DNA of 64,000 nt from positions 62,001 to 126,000 of the forward strand of contig NZ_JAUYHK010000003.1 in the NCBI RefSeq assembly GCF_030690045.1. Reading direction: 5' to 3'. A model generated the notes under the pieces. It was given only the letters and a program-made list of their open reading frames with translations, did not search any database and was not told the DNA's origin. This document shows positions 18,107 to 26,608 of the stretch, in pieces; the first letter of the stretch is position 1, and every line of letters starts with the position of its first letter. Made by a program: the position numbers and the translations under genes. This stretch comes from Thalassospira sp. (GTDB lineage Bacteria > Pseudomonadota > Alphaproteobacteria > Rhodospirillales > Thalassospiraceae).

Positions 18107-19821
18107 GGCACAACTCCCTTGGGCAAGCGCCGCGATGCCAGTTGAAACACCGTCATCAGCGCAATCACAACGATCACCACCAGCACGGCCACCGCCGATG
18201 CCATGACGGTATCGCCACTGTCATCCAGATTGAAAATCAAAACACCCAGCGTTTCATTCCCCGACGACCACAACAGGGCCGAAACCGTCAGTTCGTTAAA
18301 CGCCGTCAAAAACACCAGAAGGGCTCCCGCCGCCGCCGCAGGGGCGGCCAACGGCAGCAAAATATCGCGCAATCGCCGCCCCGCCCCGGCCCCGCAGGCC
18401 TGGGCGGCTTCTTCCAGGGCGGGGTCAAGCTGCATGAAACTGTTCATTACCGGGCGCAGCGCAATCACCAGAAACCGTGCCAGATAGGCCATAAAAATAA
18501 TCGCCAGCGTGCCATACAGACTGACATCAATCACCGGGATGCGGATAAACAGCAAAATACAGGCGATTGCCAGAACCACACCGGGCAAGGCATAGGGCAC
18601 CTCGACCAGCAGATTGACGATTTTGGTGATTTTCGACGGGCGGCGCACAATGACATAGGCCAGCGGCAAACAGATCATCACAAGGGTTGCCGATGCCCCG
18701 ACTGCCAGAACAAAACTGTTCTGAAAGGCGCGCATGGTGGCGGGCTGAACAAACATCACCTCGTGAAAGGCCGCCAGACTGAAATTATCAAACCCCAACC
18801 GCACGCCAAAGGCAGGCACCACCGACGTTGCGATCAACGCCATCAACGGCACCACCAGAATGGCAATCAGAACCAGCCACAGGGTCCCTTCAATCAGGCT
18901 GCGGTGACGGCCCAGCCGGATATCAAGCGACTGCCCGACAATTCCCATCAAACGATAATCGCGTTTGCCCAATAAATGATGATGCAGGGCAACACCGATA
19001 ATCGCGATCCCGCCAATCAGCATCGCCAGGACAGATACCTCGCCCAGAACCGACGGGCCAAACCCCGCCAGTTTGCGGTAAATCAGGGTCGGCAAGGTTG
19101 GATAGCCCGCCGGAATGCCCAGCATGGCGGTAATGCCGAAATTCCCCAGCGCGGTGACAAAGGCCATCGCGGTTCCGGCAATCAGGCCGGGGCTGGTCAG
19201 GGGCAGGATGATCTGCCACCACAGGCGCAATCCCCGCGCCCCGGCCAGCCGGGCGGCTTCGATCTGTTCGCGCGGCAGCAGGCGCAAATTGGCCCGCAGG
19301 GTCAAAAACACAATCGAGGCATGCTGAATACCCAGCAACAGGGCAATGCCGCCTGCCGAATATAACGGTTGGGGTGATCCCATCGGCGGCGCAATGCCAA
19401 AGGCGTTCAACAACGCACTGTTCGGCCCGGTCAGTTGCACCCACGCCAGCGCGGTAATTTGCGGCGGGATCATCATCGGAATCATAAAACAGAAAACCAG
19501 TACCGCCTTGGCGCGGATATCGGTCAGCGCCACCAGAAAGGCAAAAACCCCGCCAACCAGCAGCGAAATAATCGTCCCCAGACCGGCGGTATAAAGGCTG
19601 TTGGCGGTCGCCTGCCATGTCGATGGATTGCCCAGCACCGACACCAGATAATGCGTACTGGGCACCCCATCAATGAAAATGCCTTCAAATCCCAGACGCA
19701 GGATCGGCAGAATGGAAATCACCACCACCAGCCCGATCAGAAGCGGCAGCAACCGGTCCGAAGACCGGTTGCCAAACCCCGCAAATCCTGTCAGGCCACG
19801 CAGGCTCAACACAGCAGACAT
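18094..19821 (-). CDS. ABC transporter permease with two fused membrane domains
   Basis: This 575-residue inner-membrane protein contains two BPD_transp_1 domains joined head to tail, as in FbpB, AfuB and PhnV-type permeases, with about twelve hydrophobic segments. EAA loops are visible near residue 186 (QIEAARLAGARGLRLWWQI) and near residue 470 (LEEAAQACGAGAGRRLRDI). The single gene replaces the two permease subunits of other systems. It begins 3 bp after the binding-protein gene and ends inside the ATPase gene, so the three are one transcriptional unit. Confidence 0.9.
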   Translation of the reverse strand: MSAVLSLRGLTGFAGFGNRSSDRLLPLLIGLVVVISILPILRLGFEGIFIDGVPSTHYLVSVLGNPSTWQATANSLYTAGLGTIISLLVGGVFAFLVALTDIRAKAVLVFCFMIPMMIPPQITALAWVQLTGPNSALLNAFGIAPPMGSPQPLYSAGGIALLLGIQHASIVFLTLRANLRLLPREQIEAARLAGARGLRLWWQIILPLTSPGLIAGTAMAFVTALGNFGITAMLGIPAGYPTLPTLIYRKLAGFGPSVLGEVSVLAMLIGGIAIIGVALHHHLLGKRDYRLMGIVGQSLDIRLGRHRSLIEGTLWLVLIAILVVPLMALIATSVVPAFGVRLGFDNFSLAAFHEVMFVQPATMRAFQNSFVLAVGASATLVMICLPLAYVIVRRPSKITKIVNLLVEVPYALPGVVLAIACILLFIRIPVIDVSLYGTLAIIFMAYLARFLVIALRPVMNSFMQLDPALEEAAQACGAGAGRRLRDILLPLAAPAAAAGALLVFLTAFNELTVSALLWSSGNETLGVLIFNLDDSGDTVMASAVAVLVVIVVIALMTVFQLASRRLPKGVVPWQT

Positions 19822-19824
19822 CGC

Positions 19825-20805
19825 TTATTCAGCCCCAAAAATCCCGGCGAACTTTTTCTTGTTCTCTTCGGCCTGTTCAAGGGCAAGGGCGGCATCAAAT
19901 TCCATCAGTTTGATGGTATCGCGTGCCGGGAAACCTGCGGGCAACGGCATGTCGCTGCGTGCCGGAACATATCCCATATCCAGAACCAGTTTCTGCCCGG
20001 CATCCGACAGCACGAAATCAACGAATTTATGCGCAGATTCGACGTTTTTGGCGGTGTTCATGATGGCAACCGGTTCGGTCACATAGGTTACACCTTCGGT
20101 CGGGAACACAAATTCCACCGGCGATCCGTCGGCCTTGCCGCGAATGGCCATGAAATCGACGATCACACCATATGGCTTTTCGCCCGATGCCACCGCCTTG
20201 AACACGCCGCCATTGCCACCCTGCGCACGGGCTTCGTTCGCCGCCAGCGCCTGATAATAATCCCAACCCAGATCGGGGTTTTCCGTCAGGGTGGACAGAT
20301 GAATAAGGGCCGCACCGGAATACAGCGGGCTTGCCATTACCACCTGGTTTTTAAAGGCCGGGTCGGACAATTCTTTCCACGATGCCGGTTTCATCGCCGC
20401 CGCACTGTTATAAACAATGCCCGTCGTGATCAGCTTGGTCGAATAATAATACCCGTCGGCATCATAAAGGGCGGGGTCAAAGCTGGCGGCTTCGGGGGAT
20501 TTATAGGCCTGCAACAGCCCCTCGCCCTTCATGCCTTCGAGTGTGACGGTATCGGCAATCAGCAACACATCCGGGCGCGGGTCGCCTGCGGCGATTTCGG
20601 CACGCAGTTTCGCCATCAACTGGGTGGTGCCATCGCGCACCCAATCCACCTCGACATCCGGATAGGCAGCCTTGAAGGCATCGACGGTAATCTGGGCATC
20701 CTGATTGGGCTGGCTGGTATAGATCACCAGCTTTTCAGCCGCCTGTGCCGCAAGCGGCAACAACATCGCGGCCGACGCCGCCGCAGCAAGAACGATTTTA
20801 CGCAT
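19825..20805 (-). CDS. ABC transporter substrate-binding protein (FbpA/AfuA-like)
   Basis: This 326-residue periplasmic receptor has a signal peptide ending at LAAQA (about residue 22) and the fold of SBP_bac_6/8 proteins that bind iron, phosphonates or sugar phosphates. The mature start KLVIYTSQPNQDAQ is typical. The tyrosine pair of ferric-binding proteins is not clearly present near the C-terminus. That absence, the DeoR/GlpR-type regulator and the linked phosphatases favour an organophosphate such as a sugar phosphate. The ATG at 20805 follows AAGGGA; longer in-frame starts lack a site. Confidence 0.82.
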   Translation of the reverse strand: MRKIVLAAAASAAMLLPLAAQAAEKLVIYTSQPNQDAQITVDAFKAAYPDVEVDWVRDGTTQLMAKLRAEIAAGDPRPDVLLIADTVTLEGMKGEGLLQAYKSPEAASFDPALYDADGYYYSTKLITTGIVYNSAAAMKPASWKELSDPAFKNQVVMASPLYSGAALIHLSTLTENPDLGWDYYQALAANEARAQGGNGGVFKAVASGEKPYGVIVDFMAIRGKADGSPVEFVFPTEGVTYVTEPVAIMNTAKNVESAHKFVDFVLSDAGQKLVLDMGYVPARSDMPLPAGFPARDTIKLMEFDAALALEQAEENKKKFAGIFGAE

Positions 20806-20840
20806 GGTCCACATCCCTTGGCATGGTTGAAACTTTTTGG

Positions 20841-20852
20841 TTTCGTACGAAA
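20841..20852. promoter_or_regulatory. Palindrome near the ABC operon start (DeoR operator candidate)
   Basis: TTTCGTACGAAA is a perfect 12-bp palindrome 36-47 bp upstream of the binding-protein gene. A near copy lies next to the divergent DeoR gene (20990-21003), and an AAACGAAAC half-site lies between them at about 20977-20985. The repeated motif in a divergent intergenic region points to the adjacent DeoR-family protein. Confidence 0.7.
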
Positions 20853-20989
20853 ACAACGCAAGACGGAAGCTACAGAGGTTTCGGTAACAGTTGTGTGACA
20901 AACCCAAGAATTAATTGTTTCATTGCCGATACCGGGCTTCTCAGGCCGTGTTTTTGCCCGCTATACTGTGCCTGTAAACGAAACCACAA

Positions 20990-21003
20990 CTTTCGTGCGA
21001 AAG
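20990..21003. promoter_or_regulatory. Palindrome near the deoR-type gene start (operator candidate)
   Basis: CTTTCGTGCGAAAG is symmetrical except for its two central bases and matches the TTTCGTACGAAA palindrome upstream of the ABC genes. It lies 17-30 bp before the regulator start codon, which would suit autorepression. Confidence 0.7.
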
Positions 21004-21019
21004 AACCACGGACCGAAAA

Positions 21020-21814
21020 ATGACAGAAACCATATCCCCCGTGCCGATTGACCGCCGCCGCGACCGCATTGTCGCGCTGGTGAAATCCTGTGGCTTTATG
21101 GCGGTCGAGGAACTGGCGCGGCGGTTTAATGTTTCAGTCCAGACCATCCGCGCCGATCTGCGCGATTTGCAGGAACAGGGCCGGGTGTTTCGCCGTCATG
21201 GCCTTGCCGGTCCGGCCCCGAACCCGGACAATACCAGTTATGAAAGCCGCGAAGTCTGGAACCGGGGCGGCAAACGCGCCCTTGCCGCCCGGCTGGGCAG
21301 CCTCATTCCCGAAGGTTGCACCATTGCCATTGGCACCGGCACAACGGCGGAACTGGCCGCCGAATGCCTGTCATCGCATCGCAATCTGACGGTTCTGACC
21401 AACAATATTCATGTGGTTTTGACCCTGCAACATGCGCCGGGTGTCACCCTGCGCATGGCGGGCGGCACGGTGCGCACCCGCGATCTGGATGTGATCGGGG
21501 CGGACAGTGCGGATTTTTTTGGCGGGTATCGTGCCGATTACGGCATTGTCAGTGTCGGCGGCATGACCGAGGACGGCGATCTGATGGATTTCAATATGGA
21601 TGAAGTCCGGGCAAGGCGGGCCTTGATGAATTGTTCGGACGCCGCCATTCTGATGGTGGATGATCGCAAAATTGGCCGCAAGGCCCTGTGCCGCGACGGC
21701 CATGCCAGTGATTTTCACACCGTGATCGTCAATTCGCCGCCCTCCAACAGCCTGCAACAACGTCTGGTGCAAAGCCGCACAACGCTTTACGTCACCGGGA
21801 CGGCTCAGGCATAA
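21020..21814 (+). CDS. DeoR/GlpR family transcriptional regulator
   Basis: This 264-residue protein has the DeoR N-terminal HTH (RRDRIVALVKSCGFMAVEELARRFNVS, with VQTIRADLRDL as the recognition helix) at about residues 12-65. A DeoRC ISOCOT sugar-phosphate-binding domain follows, with IAIGTGTTAELAA near residue 98 and DYGIVSVGGMTEDG near residue 173. DeoR-family effectors are typically phosphorylated sugars or related phosphates. It is divergent from the ABC importer and phosphatase genes, and matching palindromes lie near both starts. Its 3' end overlaps the convergent amidotransferase gene by 10 bp. Confidence 0.9.
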   Translation: MTETISPVPIDRRRDRIVALVKSCGFMAVEELARRFNVSVQTIRADLRDLQEQGRVFRRHGLAGPAPNPDNTSYESREVWNRGGKRALAARLGSLIPEGCTIAIGTGTTAELAAECLSSHRNLTVLTNNIHVVLTLQHAPGVTLRMAGGTVRTRDLDVIGADSADFFGGYRADYGIVSVGGMTEDGDLMDFNMDEVRARRALMNCSDAAILMVDDRKIGRKALCRDGHASDFHTVIVNSPPSNSLQQRLVQSRTTLYVTGTAQA

Positions 21815-22584
21815 ACGGCCAAAGTCGGTTCGGTCGTGACCTGCAAATCCGGGCAGACATGCAATGTGTGGTTCGGGGCCACCGCGATCCAGCTTTCGGC
21901 CTCGGCATCAAGCGGTTCGGACACGACAATCACATGATCGCCGCGTTTGCGATAATATAACGAGGGTGATTTGTCGTCGCTGGCATGGCGGATGGCGCAA
22001 ATGCTGTTGCCATCGGCAAGGCAGGCGGTAAAGCGGAACGGGGTGGTGATGTCCTTGTCGCGCATCGCCCCTTCGACCACTTCGATGGTTTTACGAATGG
22101 CGCGGTGCGGGTCGGTTTCCAGCCCAAGGGTCAGCATCAGATAGAAAATCAGTTCGCTGTCGGTTGTGCCCTGCCGGGCGCAATAATACCGGTCATCAAT
22201 CAGGGATTCGAGATAGCGCCGCACCAGACGGTATTCACCGATCTGGCCGTTATGCATGAACATGTAACGGCCATGCGCAAAGGGGTGGCAATTGGGGCGG
22301 CTGGTTGCCGTGCCGGTCGAGGCGCGCACATGGGCGAAAAACAGCCCGGACCGGATATTATGCGCCAGAGATTGCAGATTGGGATCGTTCCAGGCCGGCA
22401 GGATTTCGCGATACAGGCCCGGTGTTTCCCGTTCGCCGTACCAGCCAATGCCAAAACCGTCACCATTGGTCGGGGTTTTGGCCTGTTCGGCATGCAGGCT
22501 TTGTTCGACCAGCGAATGCTTGGGCTCGAACACCATTTTTTCCAGATAAACCGGTTCCCCGATATAACTCAGCCAGCGACACAT
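21805..22584 (-). CDS. Class II glutamine amidotransferase (YafJ-like)
   Basis: This 259-residue protein is an Ntn-type glutamine amidotransferase domain standing alone. The open frame continues upstream, but the ATG at 22584 gives MCRWLSYIGEP, which places the catalytic cysteine at residue 2 as this family requires. The conserved motifs TPTNGDGFGIGWY near residue 38, HVRASTG near residue 85, NCHPFAHGRYMFMHNGQI near residue 97 and TTDSELIFY near residue 140 are all present. The physiological acceptor is unknown in most of these proteins. It is convergent with the deoR-type gene. Confidence 0.88.
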   Translation of the reverse strand: MCRWLSYIGEPVYLEKMVFEPKHSLVEQSLHAEQAKTPTNGDGFGIGWYGERETPGLYREILPAWNDPNLQSLAHNIRSGLFFAHVRASTGTATSRPNCHPFAHGRYMFMHNGQIGEYRLVRRYLESLIDDRYYCARQGTTDSELIFYLMLTLGLETDPHRAIRKTIEVVEGAMRDKDITTPFRFTACLADGNSICAIRHASDDKSPSLYYRKRGDHVIVVSEPLDAEAESWIAVAPNHTLHVCPDLQVTTEPTLAVYA

Positions 22585-22793
22585 CCCACATCGTCTCCCG
22601 CATAATGCCCGGCCCTGCGTCCGGATCATGCCCAATCTATGACGCTGAACTACAGCAAGGTCAATGTTCTATTGCGCAAACCGGCATGCTTCCCGTTGCA
22701 GGGCTGCCATATGCTCATGCGTGCCCTGCGCCGCACAACAAAGCACTTGCCAAGCCGGTTTAATATCCGTATTTTCCGCGCCACAAACACCGT

Positions 22794-22869
22794 GCTGGTG
22801 TAGCTCAGCTGGTAGAGCAACGCATTCGTAATGCGTAGGCCGTAGGTTCGAATCCTATCACCAGCACCA
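22794..22869 (+). tRNA. tRNA-Thr (anticodon CGT)
   Basis: The 76 bases fold as a full cloverleaf. The acceptor stem GCTGGTG (22794-22800) pairs with CACCAGC (22859-22865). The anticodon stem ACGCA/TGCGT encloses the loop TTCGTAA with anticodon CGT at 22827-22829. The T-loop GTTCGAATC is present, and the 3' CCA is encoded (22867-22869). CGT reads the threonine codon ACG. Confidence 0.95.
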
Positions 22870-22871
22870 TC

Positions 22872-22908
22872 AAAACCCCGTCCTGCCCTTGTGGCGCGAC
22901 GGGGTTTT
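22872..22908 (+). terminator. Terminator after tRNA-Thr
   Basis: AAAACCCCGTC (22872-22882) pairs perfectly with GACGGGGTTTT (22898-22908), an 11-bp stem directly behind the tRNA. Confidence 0.85.
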
Positions 22909-23038
22909 GTGTTTTGCGCGGAAATTTTTCACAAATCGCGTTTCTTCCCGTCATTGGTGCATTGATCCGTCGCACATCACCCTGCGGAATGTCTGTGCGG
23001 CTTGTGCACATCGCGCAGGGCACACAGGGAATTGCATC

Positions 23039-24643
23039 ATGAGTCAAACGCAACAACCCGCTTCTCAGGGAAATTCGCGCCCCGTCGCCCCACCGGTTTC
23101 CCAGGCCCCCGCACCCGCCGATGACATTGCCCAGACCGAGGCCCTGTTAACCGCCGTCAGCCAGTATTGCGGCTATAAACCGCAAGGCGCAGATGGCCCG
23201 AATGACGGCATGCAAAATCTGGTCGAATATGCGATGCAGCAGATTGAAAATGCCCTTGGCCGATCCGGCAGCGCATCAGGCAGTGCGGCGGCGATTCCGG
23301 CGGCGGCACGATCATCTTCGCCCCTTGCCGGGCTGTCGCAACCTTTGGCAACACCGATCCCTTTCACCAGCACATTGTCGCATCAGGATGGACGAACGAC
23401 ACATCTGGGCGGCGTGATTGCACCTGGTTCGGTATCACCCTTTCCGGTTCTGTCGGGGACAGACGCAACCACGCACTGGCAACTGGCCATGAATGCCCGT
23501 GCGTGCGGCAACAGCCAGAACCTGACCGGCAGCCTGATTGTTGACAATACGGGGGCCGATATCGACCAGTGGCAACTGGCCACCGGCACCGATGATCAGC
23601 CCGGAACGGTGTTAAGCCTTCAGGATGGATCGATTGCCGACCGCCTGATCACTTGCCAGACCTGTGGCACACCGGCACAACCGGGCATCGGCATGACATA
23701 TCAGTCCGGCCAGCCCGGCAGTCAGGCCTTGCAATGGTCGGCCCATATAACCCTTGCCCTGACAGCAGCCCCGACCGGATCCGCGGATACAGATATGCCC
23801 GATGCGGCATCGCCAGGCCCGGCAGGCACCAGCCTTGCCCTGTGCCATCAGGGGGATTTGCCCGGACCGTTGATTGCCGCCTGTTTGCCGCTGTCCAATG
23901 CGCCATCCGTCCGGGTGTGGTTGCAAATCATCACAGCCGATCCACAAGACACAACCGGCAATCCGCTGTTGCTGGTTCTGATCGACGGGCAGGAAATCCC
24001 GGCCTTTGTCGCCCGCGCCGGTCTGGGCGATGGCAATAACGTCTTAACCCCCGATGCCATCCTGTCGCGCCGCAATCCCTATCAGTCCGACACATTGCAG
24101 GCCGAAGCGGCCATTGCCGATGGCGATACGCCGTTACGAGTGCGCCTGATCTGCGCGACGGGGATTGATGGCGTCAATGGCCTGCCGGAATTTGGCTTTG
24201 TCATTCCGGCAGTCCAAACGGCACCAAATGCCGTGGCACCGCGCACGCCGACCATGATGGCGACATCAACAGCCCCGCTTTCCGATAACAGCGAAGAGGA
24301 CGAAACCGCCAATATCGAATCCGAAGCCGAGGACGAAGCCGCAGAGGGCGAAGAGGAGCAAGAAACAGAGGGTGACACCGAAGGCGACGCCGCAAGCGAT
24401 GAGGCGGACGGTGCCCCTTCAACACCGGAAACAGATCCTGCTCCTGATCCGGCCCCTACTCCGTCACCGGCCCCGGCTCCTACTCCTGCGCGTGGCAAGG
24501 TGGCCGTCAAGGTCAGTAAAACACTGAATGTCACGGCAATATCGACCCCGGATGCCCCGGCACCCGACGCATCAACGGCCCCCGATACATCTGATGGCAC
24601 AGAAAGCACCGACACCCCCGGCACGCCGGAGAAAAAACCATGA
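23039..24643 (+). CDS. Unrecognised protein at the 5' end of the reb locus
   Basis: I do not recognise this 534-residue protein. It has no signal peptide or membrane segment. The first 100 residues are low-complexity (Pro/Gln/Ala/Ser) around a short helical stretch (AQTEALLTAVSQYCGY). Residues about 110-420 look beta-rich, with a CQTCG pair near residue 206. Residues about 430-470 are an acidic run dominated by Glu, Asp and Ala, followed by a Pro-Ala-Thr linker and a basic KVAVKVSKTLNVTAIS segment. The ATG at 23039 follows AGGGAA; the frame opens earlier at 22889 inside the tRNA terminator. It overlaps the next gene as ATGA and is followed by the sigma factor and RebB genes, so a role in R-body production or release is inferred only from position. 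Confidence 0.75.
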   Translation: MSQTQQPASQGNSRPVAPPVSQAPAPADDIAQTEALLTAVSQYCGYKPQGADGPNDGMQNLVEYAMQQIENALGRSGSASGSAAAIPAAARSSSPLAGLSQPLATPIPFTSTLSHQDGRTTHLGGVIAPGSVSPFPVLSGTDATTHWQLAMNARACGNSQNLTGSLIVDNTGADIDQWQLATGTDDQPGTVLSLQDGSIADRLITCQTCGTPAQPGIGMTYQSGQPGSQALQWSAHITLALTAAPTGSADTDMPDAASPGPAGTSLALCHQGDLPGPLIAACLPLSNAPSVRVWLQIITADPQDTTGNPLLLVLIDGQEIPAFVARAGLGDGNNVLTPDAILSRRNPYQSDTLQAEAAIADGDTPLRVRLICATGIDGVNGLPEFGFVIPAVQTAPNAVAPRTPTMMATSTAPLSDNSEEDETANIESEAEDEAAEGEEEQETEGDTEGDAASDEADGAPSTPETDPAPDPAPTPSPAPAPTPARGKVAVKVSKTLNVTAISTPDAPAPDASTAPDTSDGTESTDTPGTPEKKP

Positions 24644-25113
24644 CCGATCCGCGCATCGGCGTTCAGGCCGCAGCCCAGACTGCCACCGCGCGACGGGACG
24701 CCGTCAAACAGGCCTTTAACAAGGAATATCAGGCAACGATGCAGGCCATGAGCAACGCCGCAGAAAAAGCCCGTAAACAGATTCTGGATCAGCGACTTGT
24801 GCCGTCACGCCCCACGCAAACAGGCAAAGCCCCGGATATTGACACCTTGAAAAACAACAATTCCGATGCCCCGGCCATGGTTATGGTTCAGATCGCCGCC
24901 GAAATTCGTCGCATGGTGTTGCAGGAAGTCGACAAACGCATGGTCATTCTGACCGCCCAGGTCGAAGAAGCCATCACCCATGCCTTTGCGATCAATGCCG
25001 GAGAATCTGGTGACGCGACGCAAAAACCGGATGAAACTGCGGTTGATACTGCCGCCAAAACCAAAAATACCACAGCCAAAGATGGCAAGACTGACACACC
25101 CGGAACTGCATGA
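24640..25113 (+). CDS. Unrecognised small helical protein of the reb locus
   Basis: I do not recognise this 157-residue protein. Residues 1-55 and 80-120 look strongly helical and rich in Ala, Gln, Glu and Lys, and the last 35 residues are a disordered Lys/Thr/Asp tail. There is no signal peptide. The start overlaps the stop of the preceding gene by four bases (ATGA), so the two are translationally coupled and probably act together. A long imperfect hairpin follows. It might be a scaffold, chaperone or small R-body component, but no motif proves this. Confidence 0.72.
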   Translation: MTDPRIGVQAAAQTATARRDAVKQAFNKEYQATMQAMSNAAEKARKQILDQRLVPSRPTQTGKAPDIDTLKNNNSDAPAMVMVQIAAEIRRMVLQEVDKRMVILTAQVEEAITHAFAINAGESGDATQKPDETAVDTAAKTKNTTAKDGKTDTPGTA

Positions 25114-25142
25114 TCCGGGATACCGAATCGGGGGGACTTTCA

Positions 25143-25194
25143 GGGCGCAATGATCATCCGGCATGCCGAAAATGATGAATTGCGCCCGACTTTT
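25143..25194 (+). terminator. Long hairpin after the two unrecognised genes
   Basis: GGGCGCAAT (25143-25151) pairs with ATTGCGCCC (25179-25187). The stem continues inward through ATCAT/ATGAT around a GGCATGCC core, and TTTT follows at 25191-25194. It separates the first two genes from the sigma factor gene, whose upstream region (25195-25320) is AT-rich and promoter-like. Confidence 0.65.
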
Positions 25195-25332
25195 CCCCCA
25201 AAATATATGAATATAACAACTTAAAATAGATTTATTTAAAAAAATCACAAATATAAACAAGGCTCGTCATAATAAATACGAACAACCATTGCCACCAATG
25301 ATTGTATCTTCCTTCAACAGAAGAGGTCCGCG

Positions 25333-26385
25333 GTGCAGAATAAAAACGACTACGACAGGGAACAGCGGGCGCTTTCGCAAAAAGAGACGGTTTTTGCAAC
25401 CGCATTACAAGAAGCGCTTGGCAAGGCACTGGGCGACGCCAGCAATGTCACGTCGATCTGGTCGCATCTTGATGCGCACCAACGATCACAACTGGCCGAA
25501 GATTTCGTGCTGGGCGTCAGCCAGCACGCCCGTCAAAACGTTCCTCCCGAACCCCGAACCGCCTTACATCGTGAACCGCCGCAACCGCCCCCTGCGGTCC
25601 CGTCGGTTCCCCGTGGATATCCGGCAAATTTCAATCCGCTGGCCGGGTTTCCGGGGCTTGAGGCCCCGACACATGGCCCTTCGCCAACCGATGTGATTGC
25701 CAGTGCGCTGGGCGGGGCTTTTTCCCTGCCGGGGCCGGGAATTGGCGCAGGGATTGGAACAGGTGGGATCATCCCACAGTACCAACCATTTCCGATCCCG
25801 CCACAATCGCCTGTACCGGGCGCAGCCCCCGATCCAACGCAGGACCCGGATATCGCCGACAGTGCCGCCCCCAATTTCTGGCCGCTTTGGATCGAACAAC
25901 AGGACAAGCTGTTGAAACAATGCCTGAAACTGATGTCAGGCAATGTTGACGACGCGCAGGACGCCCTGTCCGAGGCGATGGTCAAGGCATCGGTCAAGTT
26001 CGAGGATTCGATGGAGGATATCCGCAATCACCGGGCATGGCTGTCGCGCATTGTTCATAATGCCTGTATCGACCTGCACCGCCAAAACCGGCGAAAGGCG
26101 GAATATAACGAAGAGACCCACGGTCATTCCGACGATGCCCTGCCGCCGATTTCGGGCCATAACGAACCCTCGCCCGAAGAAAATTGCCTGACCAGCGAAA
26201 TGTATGAACACCTTGAACGCGCCCTGGCGTCCCTGCCGGAAAAATTGCGTCGCCCGCTTTTGATGCGCTGCGTTCAGGATCGCAGTTACGAGGATATCGC
26301 CCTTGATCTGGGCCTCAGCAACTGTGCCGTACGCAAACGGGTTCAGCTTGCCCGTGATCAGTTGCGCGATGCCGGTATCCGGTAA
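25333..26385 (+). CDS. Sigma-70 family (ECF-like) sigma factor with long N-terminal extension
   Basis: The C-terminal 170 residues are an ECF-type sigma factor. Region 2 lies at about residues 190-260 (LLKQCLKLMSGNVDDAQDALSEA, then WLSRIVHNACIDLHRQNRR). Region 4 lies at about residues 290-345 (LERALASLPEKLRRPLLMR, then SYEDIALDLGLSNCAVRKR). The first 185 residues are unusual for the family: a short helical segment followed by Pro/Gly-rich, apparently disordered sequence. It starts with GTG at 25333, six bases after AAGAGG. Sigma factor genes are known neighbours of reb genes, so it probably directs their transcription. No anti-sigma gene is adjacent; the extension could substitute for one. 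Confidence 0.85.
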   Translation: MQNKNDYDREQRALSQKETVFATALQEALGKALGDASNVTSIWSHLDAHQRSQLAEDFVLGVSQHARQNVPPEPRTALHREPPQPPPAVPSVPRGYPANFNPLAGFPGLEAPTHGPSPTDVIASALGGAFSLPGPGIGAGIGTGGIIPQYQPFPIPPQSPVPGAAPDPTQDPDIADSAAPNFWPLWIEQQDKLLKQCLKLMSGNVDDAQDALSEAMVKASVKFEDSMEDIRNHRAWLSRIVHNACIDLHRQNRRKAEYNEETHGHSDDALPPISGHNEPSPEENCLTSEMYEHLERALASLPEKLRRPLLMRCVQDRSYEDIALDLGLSNCAVRKRVQLARDQLRDAGIR

Positions 26386-26414
26386 TCCCCATCATCATAC
26401 TGATCACGTCAAAC

Positions 26415-26448
26415 CATTTTCCCCGGCCATTTTGCGCCGGGGAAAATG
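26415..26448 (+). terminator. Stem-loop after the sigma factor gene
   Basis: CATTTTCCCCGG (26415-26426) pairs perfectly with CCGGGGAAAATG (26437-26448). There is no long T-run outside the stem, but the 12-bp perfect hairpin 30 bp after the stop codon most likely ends or stabilises the sigma factor transcript. Confidence 0.65.
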
Positions 26449-26608
26449 CTATCTGGCCCTTGGAATGCGCAGAAAATCAGGAAAAATCACCAAAATATCC
26501 TGTTATCCGTCACAACTGCCAACCCGATGCGTCTTTATGTTGAATTCGGGACGGCCAAACCCCCGTCAGGATTTTCCACCGTAAGCAGCATGCGAAGGAG
26601 TATTCAAA

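Noticed and set aside
19435..20898. A 487-codon plus-strand frame opposite the permease and binding-protein genes.
   Set aside because: It is a shadow frame of well-supported genes on the other strand, rich in His, Gln and Arg, with no recognisable motif.
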